Positions 34,602 to 45,194 of a DNA stretch of 64,000 bases are shown here, in pieces (the stretch's first letter is position 1; each line of letters begins with the position of its first letter). The translations under genes and the position numbers were made by a program. A model generated the notes under the pieces. The model was not told the origin of the DNA. It saw only the letters and a program-made list of their open reading frames with translations, and did no database searches. Source of the stretch: Amphiura filiformis (Eukaryota; Echinodermata; Ophiuroidea; Amphilepidida; Amphiuridae); assembly GCF_039555335.1 (NCBI RefSeq), contig NC_092641.1, positions 38,830,437-38,894,436 on the forward strand, in the 5' to 3' direction.

Positions 34602-35823
34602 ATCATTTTCTTTCAGGAATTGTATATTTAGTTTTATACCATAGTTTTTAAAGATATACAATGCAAAACAATGCCTAAAATTGCCCACTTTAAAAGTCCT
34701 AACAAATTGTTTGATTGGCGTAGCCTAACATAGAAAAACAATATAGGGTAGGTAGGTCGGGATTTGTTTTACTTTTAAAGCTGTAAATTGCGTTTGATAA
34801 AGGCATTGGAACTTCTTCTTCTTTATTTTTTCATTATTACTATTTGGCCTATTATAATTTATTTATTTTTTCAAAAAAAAAAAAAAACCACACCCCAAAA
34901 AACAAAACAAAACAACAACAACAGCAACAAAGCCTAGGGTCGGGCCTACTTTCGGGGTCGGTCCGGGTTACGCCAATCAACTTCAACTCAAGATCCGCAG
35001 TTAAATGGAAACAGATTACCGGTACATCAATTGGAGAAAAGTTATTCTCTTTCTAAAATAATTAGAAATGTTGTCATGGGCGTGCCCAGAAACCGGGGGG
35101 GGGGACGAAAAATGTTGAACGGTTTAACATCGGCGCGTCAGCGCCGCAGTCGCGCTTCGCGACAGGGGGTTGTCTGAGGGGGGATGTGCCCATCTCAAAG
35201 TGAAAGCCCCAAAGTGGAGCCTATTGGTGCAACATTTTTCAAGTAGGCCTACACCGATTTATTTTCGCCATTTTTCGGAGCATATATTTTAACAGATTAC
35301 CAATATGAACACGCATGCTCGGTTTTTTTAAGACCCGGGGGGTTGCAGCTCCCAAAGCCCCCCCCCCCGGGCACGCGCCTGAACATTATACTATAAATAC
35401 GGCACTTATGTTGAAATTTAAGGTACAAATTGAATATACTATAGTAAGCGTGTCGCAATCCCACTGACTTTAAATTCAGATTGCAATTGTTATAGCGCCC
35501 TCGTATAGGGAATTTCCAATCAATAATCATTTGTCTAAATGCAGCAGAGTAAATGACAATAACCGTATTTCTCGGTGGTATTTTTCATTCATTTTAACAC
35601 AACAAAACACGTTGAACCCATGTCGTTCTAATCCCTTGTGTTTCTCTTTAATAAGCTACTATTAAAAATACTGTCGATATTAACATACAGCCAGTGAACC
35701 ACTGAACTGCATGTCAGATTCAGGGCTATGGTGCGCCTTATTATGCTGCATTTAGACGAAGCGACATCATAGAACTATTTTTAGACTATGACAAGTTGTT
35801 TACAATAAAGCTTCAGTGCAGCG
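34602..35823. other. Intergenic stretch with a GGGCGTGCCC-ended element
   Basis: 35077-35384 has inverted ends (ATGGGCGTGCCCAG and CCGGGCACGCGCCTG) and poly-G/poly-C subtermini, probably a further hAT-like MITE with decayed flanks. Nothing else was recognised. Confidence 0.5.
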
Positions 35824-35895
35824 TATTATAAAACTGATGCAACACTTTGAAATCCTCACTCAAAATACAATATGTAGAAAATTAGCATCGCCATA

Positions 35896-35962
35896 AACTG
35901 TCAAACCAGGGACCTTGTAAGCTGTAGACTAAACGGCAATCCGCTCGGCCAGTAAGTCTACC
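35896..35962 (-). repeat. tRNA-related SINE head (minus strand)
   Basis: On the minus strand, ACTGGCCGAGCGG gives a box A like Ser/Leu tRNAs. A box B-like GGTCCCTGGTTTGA follows after about 45 bases. The duplicated copy lies at 37692-37758. Confidence 0.5.
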
Positions 35963-36019
35963 AAAATAATATTTTAAGATGAATATCTAACGATGTTTTG
36001 AAAAATTATCGTTATTAAA

Positions 36020-36584
36020 ATGACTCGATTAGTACGATCCCCACCACGGATGATCTCCACTCAAACCAGAGTTACGCCACAAACCACAAGACTCTCAAAT
36101 GGGACGCCCAAATCGAATACAATAACACAAGAAAATCTTCAGAATCCTAGCATGAGCATAAGAAGACAGAAAAGAGAAATACACGGAGTAATTTTATCGG
36201 GCACCACCCCAGCGACCACCAGACCATGAGAGTTCCTCAAGAACATCTCCAAACCTACGAAGGCAGCAGGTTCTTTGCTCCTGGCAGCACCAACGGGAAA
36301 GTTGCACGGAAGGCCAACAGAAACCGAAGAAAAAACGCAAGGACTCGGCAAAATGTTAAAATTCGCAAGAGAACTGTGTTATATTTAGGTGAAAACTTTG
36401 CTGTGAAGCTTTTCAGTGATTTCAAATTTCAGCGATTTGTTGAAAATTTCAATGAGAGAGGACTTATCTATTGTCAGTTTGAAACCTTCCGTCATTTCAA
36501 CGATATGAATTTGTCGCTGTTGGGGCAGAAGTTGCTTGATTCGCCAAATGCTGGTGGCAACTCAGTAGAATCTGAAGTATTGAG
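36020..36584 (+). pseudogene. Upstream duplicate of unknown-gene exon 1, frameshifted
   Basis: It matches exon 1 at 37816-38381 but differs by A4 versus A5, C4 versus C5 and A6 versus A5 in three homopolymers. As written, the frame from the ATG ends near 36229 and the conserved C-terminal part is open in another frame (36226-36584). The donor TTGAG|GTAATT is intact, so it could serve as an alternative first exon if the indels are sequencing errors. Otherwise it is a decayed duplicate. Confidence 0.7.
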
Positions 36585-36773
36585 GTAATTGAACTTTTCT
36601 TTTCATTGAACATTTTTATAATTATCGAAAAAGTGTCTTTTTAACATATTTTGACCATAATTAACTTTCCTGTACCAGGATTTACTTTTATTACAATTTT
36701 CCCGGCAATTTTCACAATCACATGTCTTGTTTTATTTTCTTTGACACGTTTAAACATACACCTCTTTGATTAC

Positions 36774-37173
36774 TTCAATACACTACTCTAAACACTGGTC
36801 AGTAACCAAACAGTTGTCCAACTGACACAATAGCAAAATGCACTGACATGGAACAGCTTCCTGGACCACATTCACAGCCCAATAATTGGCACCCAACACA
36901 AGAAATCTGCGAGTAAATGGAATAGTGTGGAACAAGACCTGTTTCTTAAAGAAAGTGTGTGAATAGCAGAAGCAGCACCATTCCACACTAGTCCACTTAC
37001 TCTTTTGAAATAATCACCTGTGTAAGGAACTTGTACGCATTCTCACAGATTTCTTTTGCTGGGTTCAATTATTCGCTTGTGAATGTGGTCGGGTTCCGTG
37101 TCAGTGCATTTTACTATTGTGTCAATTGACAACTGATTGGTTACTGAAATTTGTTTAGAGTAGGATATTGAAG
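36774..37173. mobile_element. Foldback in intron 1, duplicate copy 1
   Basis: The left arm, from TTCAATACACTACTCTAAAC, pairs with the right arm ending GTTTAGAGTAGGATATTGAA. CACAATAGCAAAATGCACTG pairs with CAGTGCATTTTACTATTGTG. Arms are about 150 bases each. The minus-strand open frame at 36783-36986 lies on an arm and is not a gene. Confidence 0.8.
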
Positions 37174-37460
37174 TATAAATCCTGTGTGTAATTTTTTTTT
37201 TTTTTTATGGACATGATTTTAAGATATGACTTTGTGAAAATTTATAAGTTTCTTTTTGAGGCCAGTTTATAATAGTTACATTTATGGATGGATATTCTCT
37301 CCCAACCATATAGAGCACATGCAGTAACAGCTAGTAACAGCAATCTTGACATCAATGTTGATTTTCCTGTACCAGGATTACAGAGCTGTATTTGTGACAC
37401 TGAAACAAATACACATATACGGTACTATTGACTGCTCGATCGATTGTTTGATTTGTTTAT

Positions 37461-37619
37461 ATGTGACGTGTCATGTCAAAAGGAGACACTTTTGGGCAGG
37501 TTATGAATTTTGAGTTTTTTACATATATCTTAAATAAAGAGATATTTTGCTTCACAACGCCATTTCCCCCAATGAAATCGGACATTCCTAAGCGAAGATA
37601 TTGAGTTCGAAAGTTATGA
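37461..37619. mobile_element. Truncated copy of the ATGTGACGTGTCATG MITE at the duplication junction
   Basis: It has the left end of the element at 39258-39684 but stops at the duplication breakpoint (ATGATATTATAAAA), where copy 2 begins. Confidence 0.8.
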
Positions 37620-37691
37620 TATTATAAAACTGATGCAACACTTTGAAATCCTCACTCAAAATACAATATGTAGAAAATTAGCATCGCCATA

Positions 37692-37758
37692 AACTGTCAA
37701 ACCAGGGACCTTGTAAGCTGTAGACTAAACGGCAATCCGCTCGGCCAGTAAGTCTACC
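37692..37758 (-). repeat. tRNA-related SINE head (minus strand), duplicate copy
   Basis: Same sequence as 35896-35962. It lies about 60 bases before the ATG of the unknown gene, so the promoter must be farther upstream or SINE-derived. Confidence 0.5.
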
Positions 37759-37815
37759 AAAATAATATTTTAAGATGAATATCTAACGATGTTTTGAAAA
37801 ATTATCGTTATTAAA

Positions 37816-38381
37816 ATGACTCGATTAGTACGATCCCCACCACGGATGATCTCCACTCAAACCAGAGTTACGCCACAAACCACAAGACTCTCAAATGGGA
37901 CGCCCAAATCGAATACAATAACACAAGAAAATCTTCAGAATCCTAGCATGAGCATAAGAAGACAGAAAAAGAGAAATACACGGAGTAATTTTATCGGGCA
38001 CCACCCCCAGCGACCACCAGACCATGAGAGTTCCTCAAGAACATCTCCAAACCTACGAAGGCAGCAGGTTCTTTGCTCCTGGCAGCACCAACAGGAAAGT
38101 TGCACGGAAGGCCAACAGAAACCGAAGAAAAACGCAAGGACTCGGCAAAATGTTAAAATTCGCAAGAGAACTGTGTTATATTTAGGTGAAAACTTTGCTG
38201 TGAAGCTTTTCAGTGATTTCAAATTTCAGCGATTTGTTGAAAATTTCAATGAGAGAGGACTTATCTATTGTCAGTTTGAAACCTTCCGTCATTTCAACGA
38301 TATGAATTTGTCGCTGTTGGGGCAGAAGTTGCTTGATTCGCCAAATGCTGGTGGCAACTCAGTAGAATCTGAAGTATTGAG
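37816..38381 (+). CDS. Unknown gene exon 1 (intact copy)
   Basis: 188 codons plus two bases, open throughout, with donor TTGAG|GTAATT. The N-terminus (MTRLVRSPPR) is basic and Thr/Ser-rich, and the last 70 codons look conserved-type (FAVKLFSDFKFQRFVENFNE). The reading frame in the middle differs from the upstream duplicate because of three homopolymer indels. Confidence 0.7.
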
Positions 38382-41300
38382 GTAATTGAACTTTTCTTTT
38401 CATTGAACATTTTATAATTATCGAAAAGTGTCTTTTTAACATATTTTGACCATAATTAACTTTCCTGTACCAGGATTTACTTTTATTACAATTTTCCCGG
38501 CAATTTTCACAATCACATGTCTTGTTTTATTTTCTTTGACACGTTTAAACATACACCTCTTTGATTACTTCAATACACTACTCTAAACACTGGTCAGTAA
38601 CCAAACAGTTGTCCAACTGACACAATAGCAAAATGCACTGACATGGAACAGCTTCCTGGACCACATTCACAGCCCAATAATTGGCACCCAACACAAGAAA
38701 TCTGCGAGTAAATGGAATAGTGTGGAACAAGACCTGTTTCTTAAAGAAAGTGTGTGAATAGCAGAAGCAGCACCATTCCACACTAGTCCACTTACTCTTT
38801 TGAAATAATCACCTGTGTAAGGAACTTGTACGCATTCTCACAGATTTCTTTTGCTGGGTTCCAATTATTCGCTTGTGAATGTGGTCGGGTTCCGTGTCAG
38901 TGCATTTTACTATTGTGTCAATTGGACAACTGATTGGTTACTGAAATTTGTTTAGAGTAGGATATTGAAGTATAAATCCTGTGTGTAATTTTTGTTCATT
39001 TTTATGGACATGATTTTAAGATATGACTTTGTGAAAATTTATAAGTTTCTTTTTGAGGCCAGTTTATAATAGTTACATTTATGGATGGATATTCTCTCCC
39101 AACCATATAGAGCACATGCAGTAACAGCTAGTAACAGCAATCTTGACATCAATGTTGATTTTCCTGTACCAGGATTACAGAGCTGTATTTGTGACACTGA
39201 AACAAATACACATATACGGTACTATTGACTGCTCGATCGATTGTTTGATTTGTTTATATGTGACGTGTCATGTCAAAAGGAGACACTTTTGGGCAGGTTA
39301 TGAATTTTGAGTTTTTTACATATATCTTAAATAAAGAGATATTTTGCTTCACAACGCCATTTCCCCAATGAAATCGGACATTCCTAAGCGAAGATATTGA
39401 GTTCGAAAGTTATGATATTATAAAATTGTAAATTGAGATATCAGCCTTTAAAAATATTATTGACTATGTTGAGAGTAGGAATTAACTTGAAAAATGTCTC
39501 AAAAAATACAAGATGCCAGTTAAATTACGGTCTGAAACTATCAGACAATATTTTTAGCATTTATAACATCACAAATTCGCAACAAACCCAAATTGTGAAA
39601 AAATCACCCACCGGCAGATTTTTGGCTATTTCTCCATTTATGATCCTGCCCAAAAGTGTCTCTTTTTGACATGACACGTCACATATGTCTCTTTATGTAA
39701 TATATATATATTTGCACCACATAAATGGAGCTCTGAACACACATGGAATCTACCCGGACATGCATCACTCCAGACAATCCCGCAGACGGAAATTTGTTCC
39801 ATAAACATGCTAAGGCAAATCTTCTTGCCAAATTAGTGTACCTTTATATAGTTGATATTATTATGTCAATATTTATGCATTTACCTTTTGACTTTGAATT
39901 GGGTTCATGTGATTTAGTAACTTTATGGAAACCTCCCCCCACTCAAACACATTTGATTAGATTTTGTATCTTCCCCTCTTGCCTAGGAAAAAATCATTCT
40001 AACTGTCCTAAAAATTCAATATCATCAAATGCTTTTTACATATCTACAGTTATGAACTTCTCCACCGTTGCTATGGTGCTCGACTGGCGAAGACCGAGAT
40101 GGAAGTCGTGTATTTTCCGGAGGGCGGGTCGATTACCGATTACACGTGTGAGATGTTCGGTACGTTACTCGGTGTATCGGTAACCCGAGCTATGAAATAC
40201 AAAGGAGATTTCACACTTGAAGATGCCGACAAGTTACTCAATAAGAAGCTAAATGGTAAGTGTAGTGAATGCATCATTTTCTGATCAATTTTCTAAACAA
40301 CTTTTATGTTAAAAAACAATACTTAGCTTTATTAAATCCCCTCTTATCCTCTCTGTGAGCTACTGTGTATGAACATCATTTTTAACTTAAACTATTTGGT
40401 CAAAATCCACAAGCATGTACTCTATCATGTCTATAGTCCTTTCCTAAAATGATATGATAGTTGTTAAACCTGTGAGTACTGAGTTTGTGTGAGGAACTTT
40501 ATTTTCCTGCTCTCAGACCATCATCAAAGGCTGCACAAATTAATTTGGCAACGTTTTCCCACTGCTAAAAAAAGTTACCAATATAGTAACCAAAACCGAG
40601 ACATACTTTCTTAGATATGCTCAGAACCAAAGTTGTGCTCTAAGAAGGGGAACAAAAAACAAGCAAATAAAAAACCCATAAAATAAAAACGCTCAAACCA
40701 TGACCCTTTGAAATTAATGTAAAATCAAATTTTGTGACAAGGGCTATATTAAGGGATCTAAAATGAGCGTTTATTGCGTTTCGACAGTATTGTTTGTGGG
40801 ACATGAGAGCACCTCAGACCTATCGAATTGCATTCTGAATACGAAGCATGTCTTTCTGATATCAAATAATTTTCATTTTTGAAAATCACAATATAATACA
40901 AATTTTATGACAAATTATAAAAATTTGATATTTTTCAAATTTTGATATATAACAGTCCTCGAAGTAAATTATATAAATCTAATGATATATTCTTAAAGTG
41001 TATGTAGCAGGGAGGAAAAGCCGACGGTCAATTGAAAATTTTGACCTTTCATGTTGAAGATATAGATTTTTTTCCCAAAAAGACCTAATTTTTTTTGGTG
41101 TTTTGGGAAAAAAGATCCATATCTTCAATACGAAAGGTCAAAATTTTCAATTGATCGTCGGCATTTCATCCCACCTACATACACGTTAAGTATAAATCAT
41201 CAGATTTATAAAGTTTACTTCGAGTACTGTTAAATATCAAAAATATAATTTTTAATGATTTGCCATAAAATGTGTATTAAATTGCGAATTTCAAAAACCA

Positions 41301-41748
41301 AAATTATTTGATATCAGAATGACATTCTTCGTATTCAGAATGCAATTCGATATGTCTGATGCTCTAATGTCCCACAATAAATACTGTCCAAACGTTCATA
41401 CCCCAGCCCTTAATTGATATAAATACATTAATATTTAAACTGCAATGAAATTTGAATCACATAGCTTAAATGAATTCACTGAAAGTCCTTGAATGAAATG
41501 AAATTCCGTGAACAAAAATATTTATTTCTCTCCTCTTCTTTTTCCTCCGAACAGGCATTGTCAACTCTACCCAGAACACATTAGAGAAATGGTCTAAACA
41601 AATTCTGCACGTTTGGGCTACGTCACATCACGTAGCAAACATGGTAACACAAGCCTACAGACACCTCCCTACAGACATCCAGTCTAACACAGTAGTCTTC
41701 ATTACAGTCGTTGTGACTTCCAATACCACCATTTTCTGTAATTCATGA
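37816..41748 (+). CDS. Unknown three-exon gene, possible restriction-endonuclease-like fold
   Basis: Exons 37816-38381, 40050-40255 and 41555-41748 join in phase through GT-AG junctions (AG+T, then G+GC) into 321 codons ending at TGA. No family was recognised. Residues 1-120 are Arg/Lys/Thr-rich and look disordered. From about residue 115 the pattern is ordered: a strand/helix segment (TVLYLGENFAVKLF), helix SYELLHRCYGARLA (189-202), strand EVVYF, ITDYTCEMFG with Asp219, and LGVSVTRA (Ser232, Thr234, Arg235). A helix, ILHVWAT, a second helix and VVFITVVV follow. That order resembles a PD-(D/E)XK core with an altered catalytic triad; this is inference only. The start is the first ATG of the exon; residues about 52-100 depend on homopolymers that differ between duplicate copies. 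Confidence 0.7.
38569..38970. mobile_element. Foldback in intron 1, duplicate copy 2
   Basis: Same inverted arms as 36774-37173, carried along by the tandem duplication. It lies within intron 1 (38382-40049). Confidence 0.8.
39258..39684. mobile_element. MITE with ATGTGACGTGTCATG ends, in intron 1
   Basis: GTGACGTGTCATGTCAAAAG is mirrored by CTTTTTGACATGACACGTCAC, with CACTTTTGGGCAGG / CCTGCCCAAAAGTG next to it. The right breakpoint of the 1.8 kb duplication lies inside this element. A diverged inverted relative is at 43685-43905. Confidence 0.8.
40050..40255 (+). CDS. Unknown gene exon 2
   Basis: 206 bases between ATCTACAG and GTAAGT. It is clearly GC-richer than the flanks and encodes YELLHRCYGARLAKTEMEVV and TDYTCEMFGTLLGVSVTRAM, then LEDADKLLNKKLN. 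The acceptor phase matches exon 1 only through the AG|T serine codon. Confidence 0.82.
40749..41413. mobile_element. TTAA-flanked palindromic MITE family P2, copy 1, in intron 2
   Basis: TTAAGGGATCTAAAATG at the left pairs loosely with CAGCCCTTAA at the right. Arms pair over most of the length (GAATTGCATTCTGAAT with ATTCAGAATGCAATTC). Copy 2 at 62659-63324 is highly similar. Confidence 0.9.
41555..41748 (+). CDS. Unknown gene exon 3 and stop
   Basis: The acceptor CCGAACAG follows a strong pyrimidine tract. The exon gives GIVNSTQNTLEKWSKQ, ILHVWATSHHVANMV and a final hydrophobic strand (TVVFITVVV), then TGA at 41746-41748. Confidence 0.8.
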
Positions 41749-41758
41749 CACAACCCCG

Positions 41759-41772
41759 GTTACCATGGTTAC
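41759..41772 (-). promoter_or_regulatory. Perfect X-box motif match just after the unknown gene's stop
   Basis: The reverse complement GTAACCATGGTAAC fits GTHNYYATRRNAAC. It lies 11 bases after the stop codon, in the 3' UTR. Confidence 0.3.
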
Positions 41773-42064
41773 ATGGGGATGGAGATGCGCAGCAAAATTG
41801 TGTCATATTTTTGGTTATTTGGTATCAATGACCCAAATTTTTTCTCGACACATTAGCCCAATTTAACCTCATTTTATCACAAATTTGCCAACATTTTTGG
41901 GAAAAGATTCTGCTAATTTGCGTATAAATTTGGTTGAAAATTTGGATTTTAGTATGGGTTCACTTTTGGATACACAACAGCATCTCCCTCTACCAAAACC
42001 CCACTTGACTTTATCCACTGGACACAACCCTGTGCCATATCTGATATAGCAACATGCCAACATC

Positions 42065-42298
42065 CAGGCCCGTACGCAGGATTTTGTTTGGGGGGGTGCT
42101 GATTTTGAAAAGTGGACTTTTTTCCCAAGGGGGGTGCCAATTTTATGAAAAGTGGACTTTCTTTCCAAAATTTGAAATTTTTGACGAAAAACCCGTAAAT
42201 AACCTGATTTTTCAAATATTCAAATATTTTGGGACTTTTTGTACACTTTGGCAAATTGGGGGGGGGGGGTGCGATGCACCCACCCTGCGTACGGGCAT
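42065..42298. mobile_element. hAT-like MITE, family H1 copy 2, perfect 8 bp TSD
   Basis: CAGGCCCGTACGCAGG and CCTGCGTACGGGCATG are the ends, the same as the copy at 6867-7126. CCAACATC flanks both sides (42057-42064 and 42299-42306). Confidence 0.9.
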
Positions 42299-42391
42299 GC
42301 CAACATCACATCAAACAAGATGGCATCTCTAGACTATACCTGCAGAAGTCCAAACCTATTCAATCCACAGAAGCACCATGCAGTTTTGTAA

Positions 42392-42397
42392 AATAAA
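42392..42397 (+). terminator. Candidate polyadenylation signal of the unknown gene
   Basis: AATAAA about 640 bases after the stop, past the inserted MITE. A second AATAAA is at 43607-43612; transcript data would decide. Confidence 0.35.
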
Positions 42398-42950
42398 CTA
42401 GATGCCAAAAGTAACGTTAGCGAAATTAATCTACACAATTGAAGATTTGTTCCTTCATTATTTTCTACACCATTTTATATTATACTTTTAGTACTCATAG
42501 TTTATCAATATGAATGTGCATAGTGATGTGTATATCTTCGATATGACCAAAAAACATGGATGTTAATTTATTGAGAAAAGGAAATAAATTTTACGATCTA
42601 TTGTTGTTCATGATAAGGACATTTAAGTTCTTATGGGGTCAAATGTTAGAGTATGCCCAATTGGGCTTAAACATGGCAAAAAGAATGTCAGGAACATGTC
42701 ATAAAGTCAAAAAAGGGTCATCCGGGGTCAAGCAGTATCTCTATCATGCACCTGGTGCCCTAATAGCTACAGTGCCATTATAGCTGCAGGTGCACTAGTG
42801 TTACAAACAACCAGAGGTCCTCCAAGATCAGAAGTTACCTACAGGTCAAAGAGTAAAGAATATCAAATCAAATAAAACTTGGCACACCATATTAGTTTGT
42901 GGATGATTTAATTAATCCGCAAGAAATAGTTTTACTTCCTGGAAATTACA

Positions 42951-43291
42951 TTAAGGGTACTACACCCTGGCCAATTTGTGCCTATTTTTGCATTTTCTCA
43001 AAAATTATAGCATAATGGTGACAATTAAGATATGCATGTTGTAGGGGCAATGACTACAACTATAGCAACTCAAGGCAAGTAGTTATTGATTTATTGATCA
43101 AATACTGGTTTTCCCTCATTTTTGACTGCAACTCCACAGCTGCTGTCTGTGCCGAAATAAAATTTCCAGTGCAGTAGTTGTAGTCCTTGCCACTATAATA
43201 TACATATCTTACTTGTCACCAATGCGCTATAATTTTTGAGAAAAATGCAAAAATAGGCACAAAATTGGACAGGGGTGTAGTACCCCCTTAA
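42951..43291. mobile_element. TTAA-flanked MITE family P1, copy 2
   Basis: TTAAGGGTACTACACCC at the left and GGGGTGTAGTACCCCCTTAA at the right match copy 1 at 21867-22235, as does the interior (GATTTATTGATCAAATACTG). Confidence 0.85.
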
Positions 43292-43684
43292 GGGGTTTCC
43301 TTCTTCAGAGCAAATAATGCATTTCTGTGAATGCTCAGTTCAGACGAGGCTGATGCACCAGGTGCTCTTGTTGCTATAAAAATAATATCCTATTTAGATT
43401 TCAACTCTACTGGATGATTAATCATTTTTATTGTCACACTTTCTGAAATGTGGAACTATTTTTATTGTCACACTTTCTGACATGTGACCTGTCACTCATT
43501 TATGTTCACAATACACTGTTGGAGAACCCTTGGTGGATCTGATGACAATTATTTCAATTTTTGTATCTAACATTTTATGTGCAATATTATACAATTTCTA
43601 TATGTAAATAAAAACAAGCAATTTATCATATTGTTGTGTATGTGTGTAATGGTATGCCCATGAAAACCTGCTGGAGCAGTTTAA

Positions 43685-43905
43685 CTCAAAGTCTGGAATA
43701 AGAATATGTGATCGTAAATAGAGAAATAGCCAAATCAGACCGGAATATAACTGGCATCTTGTATTTTTTGAGACATTTTTCAAGGTAATTCCTTCTCTCA
43801 ACATTGTTAATAATATTTTTAAAGGCCGATACCTCTATTTCCAATTTTATAATGGCATAACTTACAAACTCAATATCTTCACTTAGGAATGTGCAATCAG
43901 ACCAA
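43685..43905. repeat. Diverged inverted relative of the 39258-39684 MITE
   Basis: GGCATCTTGTATTTTTTGAG and AATATTTTTAAAGGC are the reverse complements of blocks at 39450-39520. The open frames in both copies translate this repeat and are not genes. Confidence 0.7.
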
Positions 43906-44019
43906 CAACCTCAAAATTCTCTAATGACCAACTACAGGAGGCAACTTCATTGACAAAGTCCATTAACCCTAACGCTAAACGTGGTTTTGGCTATCGGAAA
44001 GGAAAGAAGGAGCGAAAAA

Positions 44020-44800
44020 TGAGAGAAGATGAACCAATAAGTTCCTTGGCACCCCCTGGATTCGAACCTTAGACCCTCGGTTGCTCTGCACAAGATCACT
44101 GACTTGTAGCCACGGGGTTTTGCAGCCCGGCCAGCGATTCCATGGGTATATATGACTTGGACTGATTACGTCATGCTATCACGTGCAATGCATGCATGCA
44201 CATTGGTTTTCTTTGTAAGATTTTATAGAGTTAGGGTTAACCCCACAGAATTAAAACCAGAGAACCAGGACTCGACCCCCATCTTGATACAGACATGGAG
44301 CAAAAATTGGGGGTATTCGGTTTCCCTCGGAATGCGCTCGAGGCATTCGTTGTCATGCAAGCGCGACATAGATGATGGGCGCATTTGAGAGACGCACTTG
44401 ATGCGACCTGCCAAAATGCTGCAGATGAGACACTGAATTGTTTTCGTTCGTCTCCGCGCACCGTTGGCAAGGACCCGAATACCCCCAATTTTCTCCCCAT
44501 AGCTGACGGCGCGATAGTACGTGGCGGTATAGGGAGTCCCGGTTCTCCTTCTCTAATTCTGTGGTTAACCCTAATACGCCCACGTACTACAAAATTCTAC
44601 CAGGTTGTGTGTGCATGCATCCTATGTGATGTGATGATGCAATCACCCTTAGTTAAATATACACATACTTTCATTGGCCAGGCCAGCGAAAGCCCTTTGA
44701 CTACCGGTCACCAATCTGGTGGTTAGTACGGCGAGGGGTCTCGGGTCCGAACCCTGATCCGAACAAACAACCTCTATGTTTGTTTTCTCTCTTCATTCAT
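44020..44800. repeat. SINE-like pieces flanking a foldback
   Basis: GGATTCGAACC near 44058 (minus-strand box B) and GGTCCGAACCCTGATCC near 44740 are tRNA-like heads in opposite orientation. Between them, 44230-44575 is a foldback: TTAGGGTTAACCCCACAGAA pairs with TTCTGTGGTTAACCCTAA. The several overlapping open frames here are artefacts of the palindrome. Confidence 0.55.
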
Positions 44801-44898
44801 TCCTTCTTTCCCAAAAGCCCTTGGGGCATTAGGGTTAATGAGTGGGCAAGTTACGTGCCATTTAAACAACTTTTCACCTAGTCTTCATTTACATCACA

Positions 44899-45126
44899 TT
44901 AGGCCAAAAAAAAAAAAGGTTTGTCTCAAAGCTCACGAGAAATTTAAAAACAAATGCGAAATGCGATTTTTTTTTTTTTTCGCCGATTTTTTCTTGAAAA
45001 AACTATAAAATTTTTTTTTTTTTTTAAAATAAAAAAAATTTCCGCATTTGTTTTTTGTCAAATCGTGGGATTTTACAAATGCCCGCTAAAGATTTGCGTC
45101 GAACCGTTTTTTTTTTTTGGCCTTAG
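44899..45126. mobile_element. MITE with TTAGGCCAAAAAAA ends
   Basis: TTAGGCCAAAAAAAAAAAA is mirrored by TTTTTTTTTTGGCCTTA. AAAAACAAATGCG pairs with CGCATTTGTTTTT in the interior. The termini resemble those of 27716-28103. Confidence 0.75.
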
Positions 45127-45194
45127 ATTGCATGCAATATCCTTGAAAGTAGAGCATGTCTCTACTTTTCTGCACGTTGCTCCGGGTATAAATT

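Larger units (their letters stand above)
35824..37619 (+). repeat. Tandem duplication unit, copy 1 (about 1.8 kb)
   Basis: Nearly identical to the next 1.8 kb. It holds a SINE, exon 1 of the unknown gene (frameshifted copy), the intron start, a foldback and a truncated MITE. The differences seen are mostly single-base indels in homopolymers plus a few substitutions. Confidence 0.95.
37620..39420 (+). repeat. Tandem duplication unit, copy 2
   Basis: Second copy of the 1.8 kb unit. Both breakpoints contain TATTATAAAA: the left flank has GCG before it, and the right flank runs TATTATAAAATTG. A 10-base microhomology therefore marks the junction. Confidence 0.93.

Noticed and set aside
36783-36986. 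Minus-strand ORF repeated at 38578-38781
   Set aside because: It lies on one arm of the duplicated foldback and is identical only because of the tandem duplication.
39433-39669. Open frame MLRVGINLKNVSKN with a relative on the minus strand at 43598-43804
   Set aside because: Both translate the same dispersed MITE in opposite orientation; no coding signal beyond shared repeat ancestry.
44223-44726. Cluster of overlapping ORFs on both strands
   Set aside because: Generated by a palindrome (44230-44575); no family resemblance.
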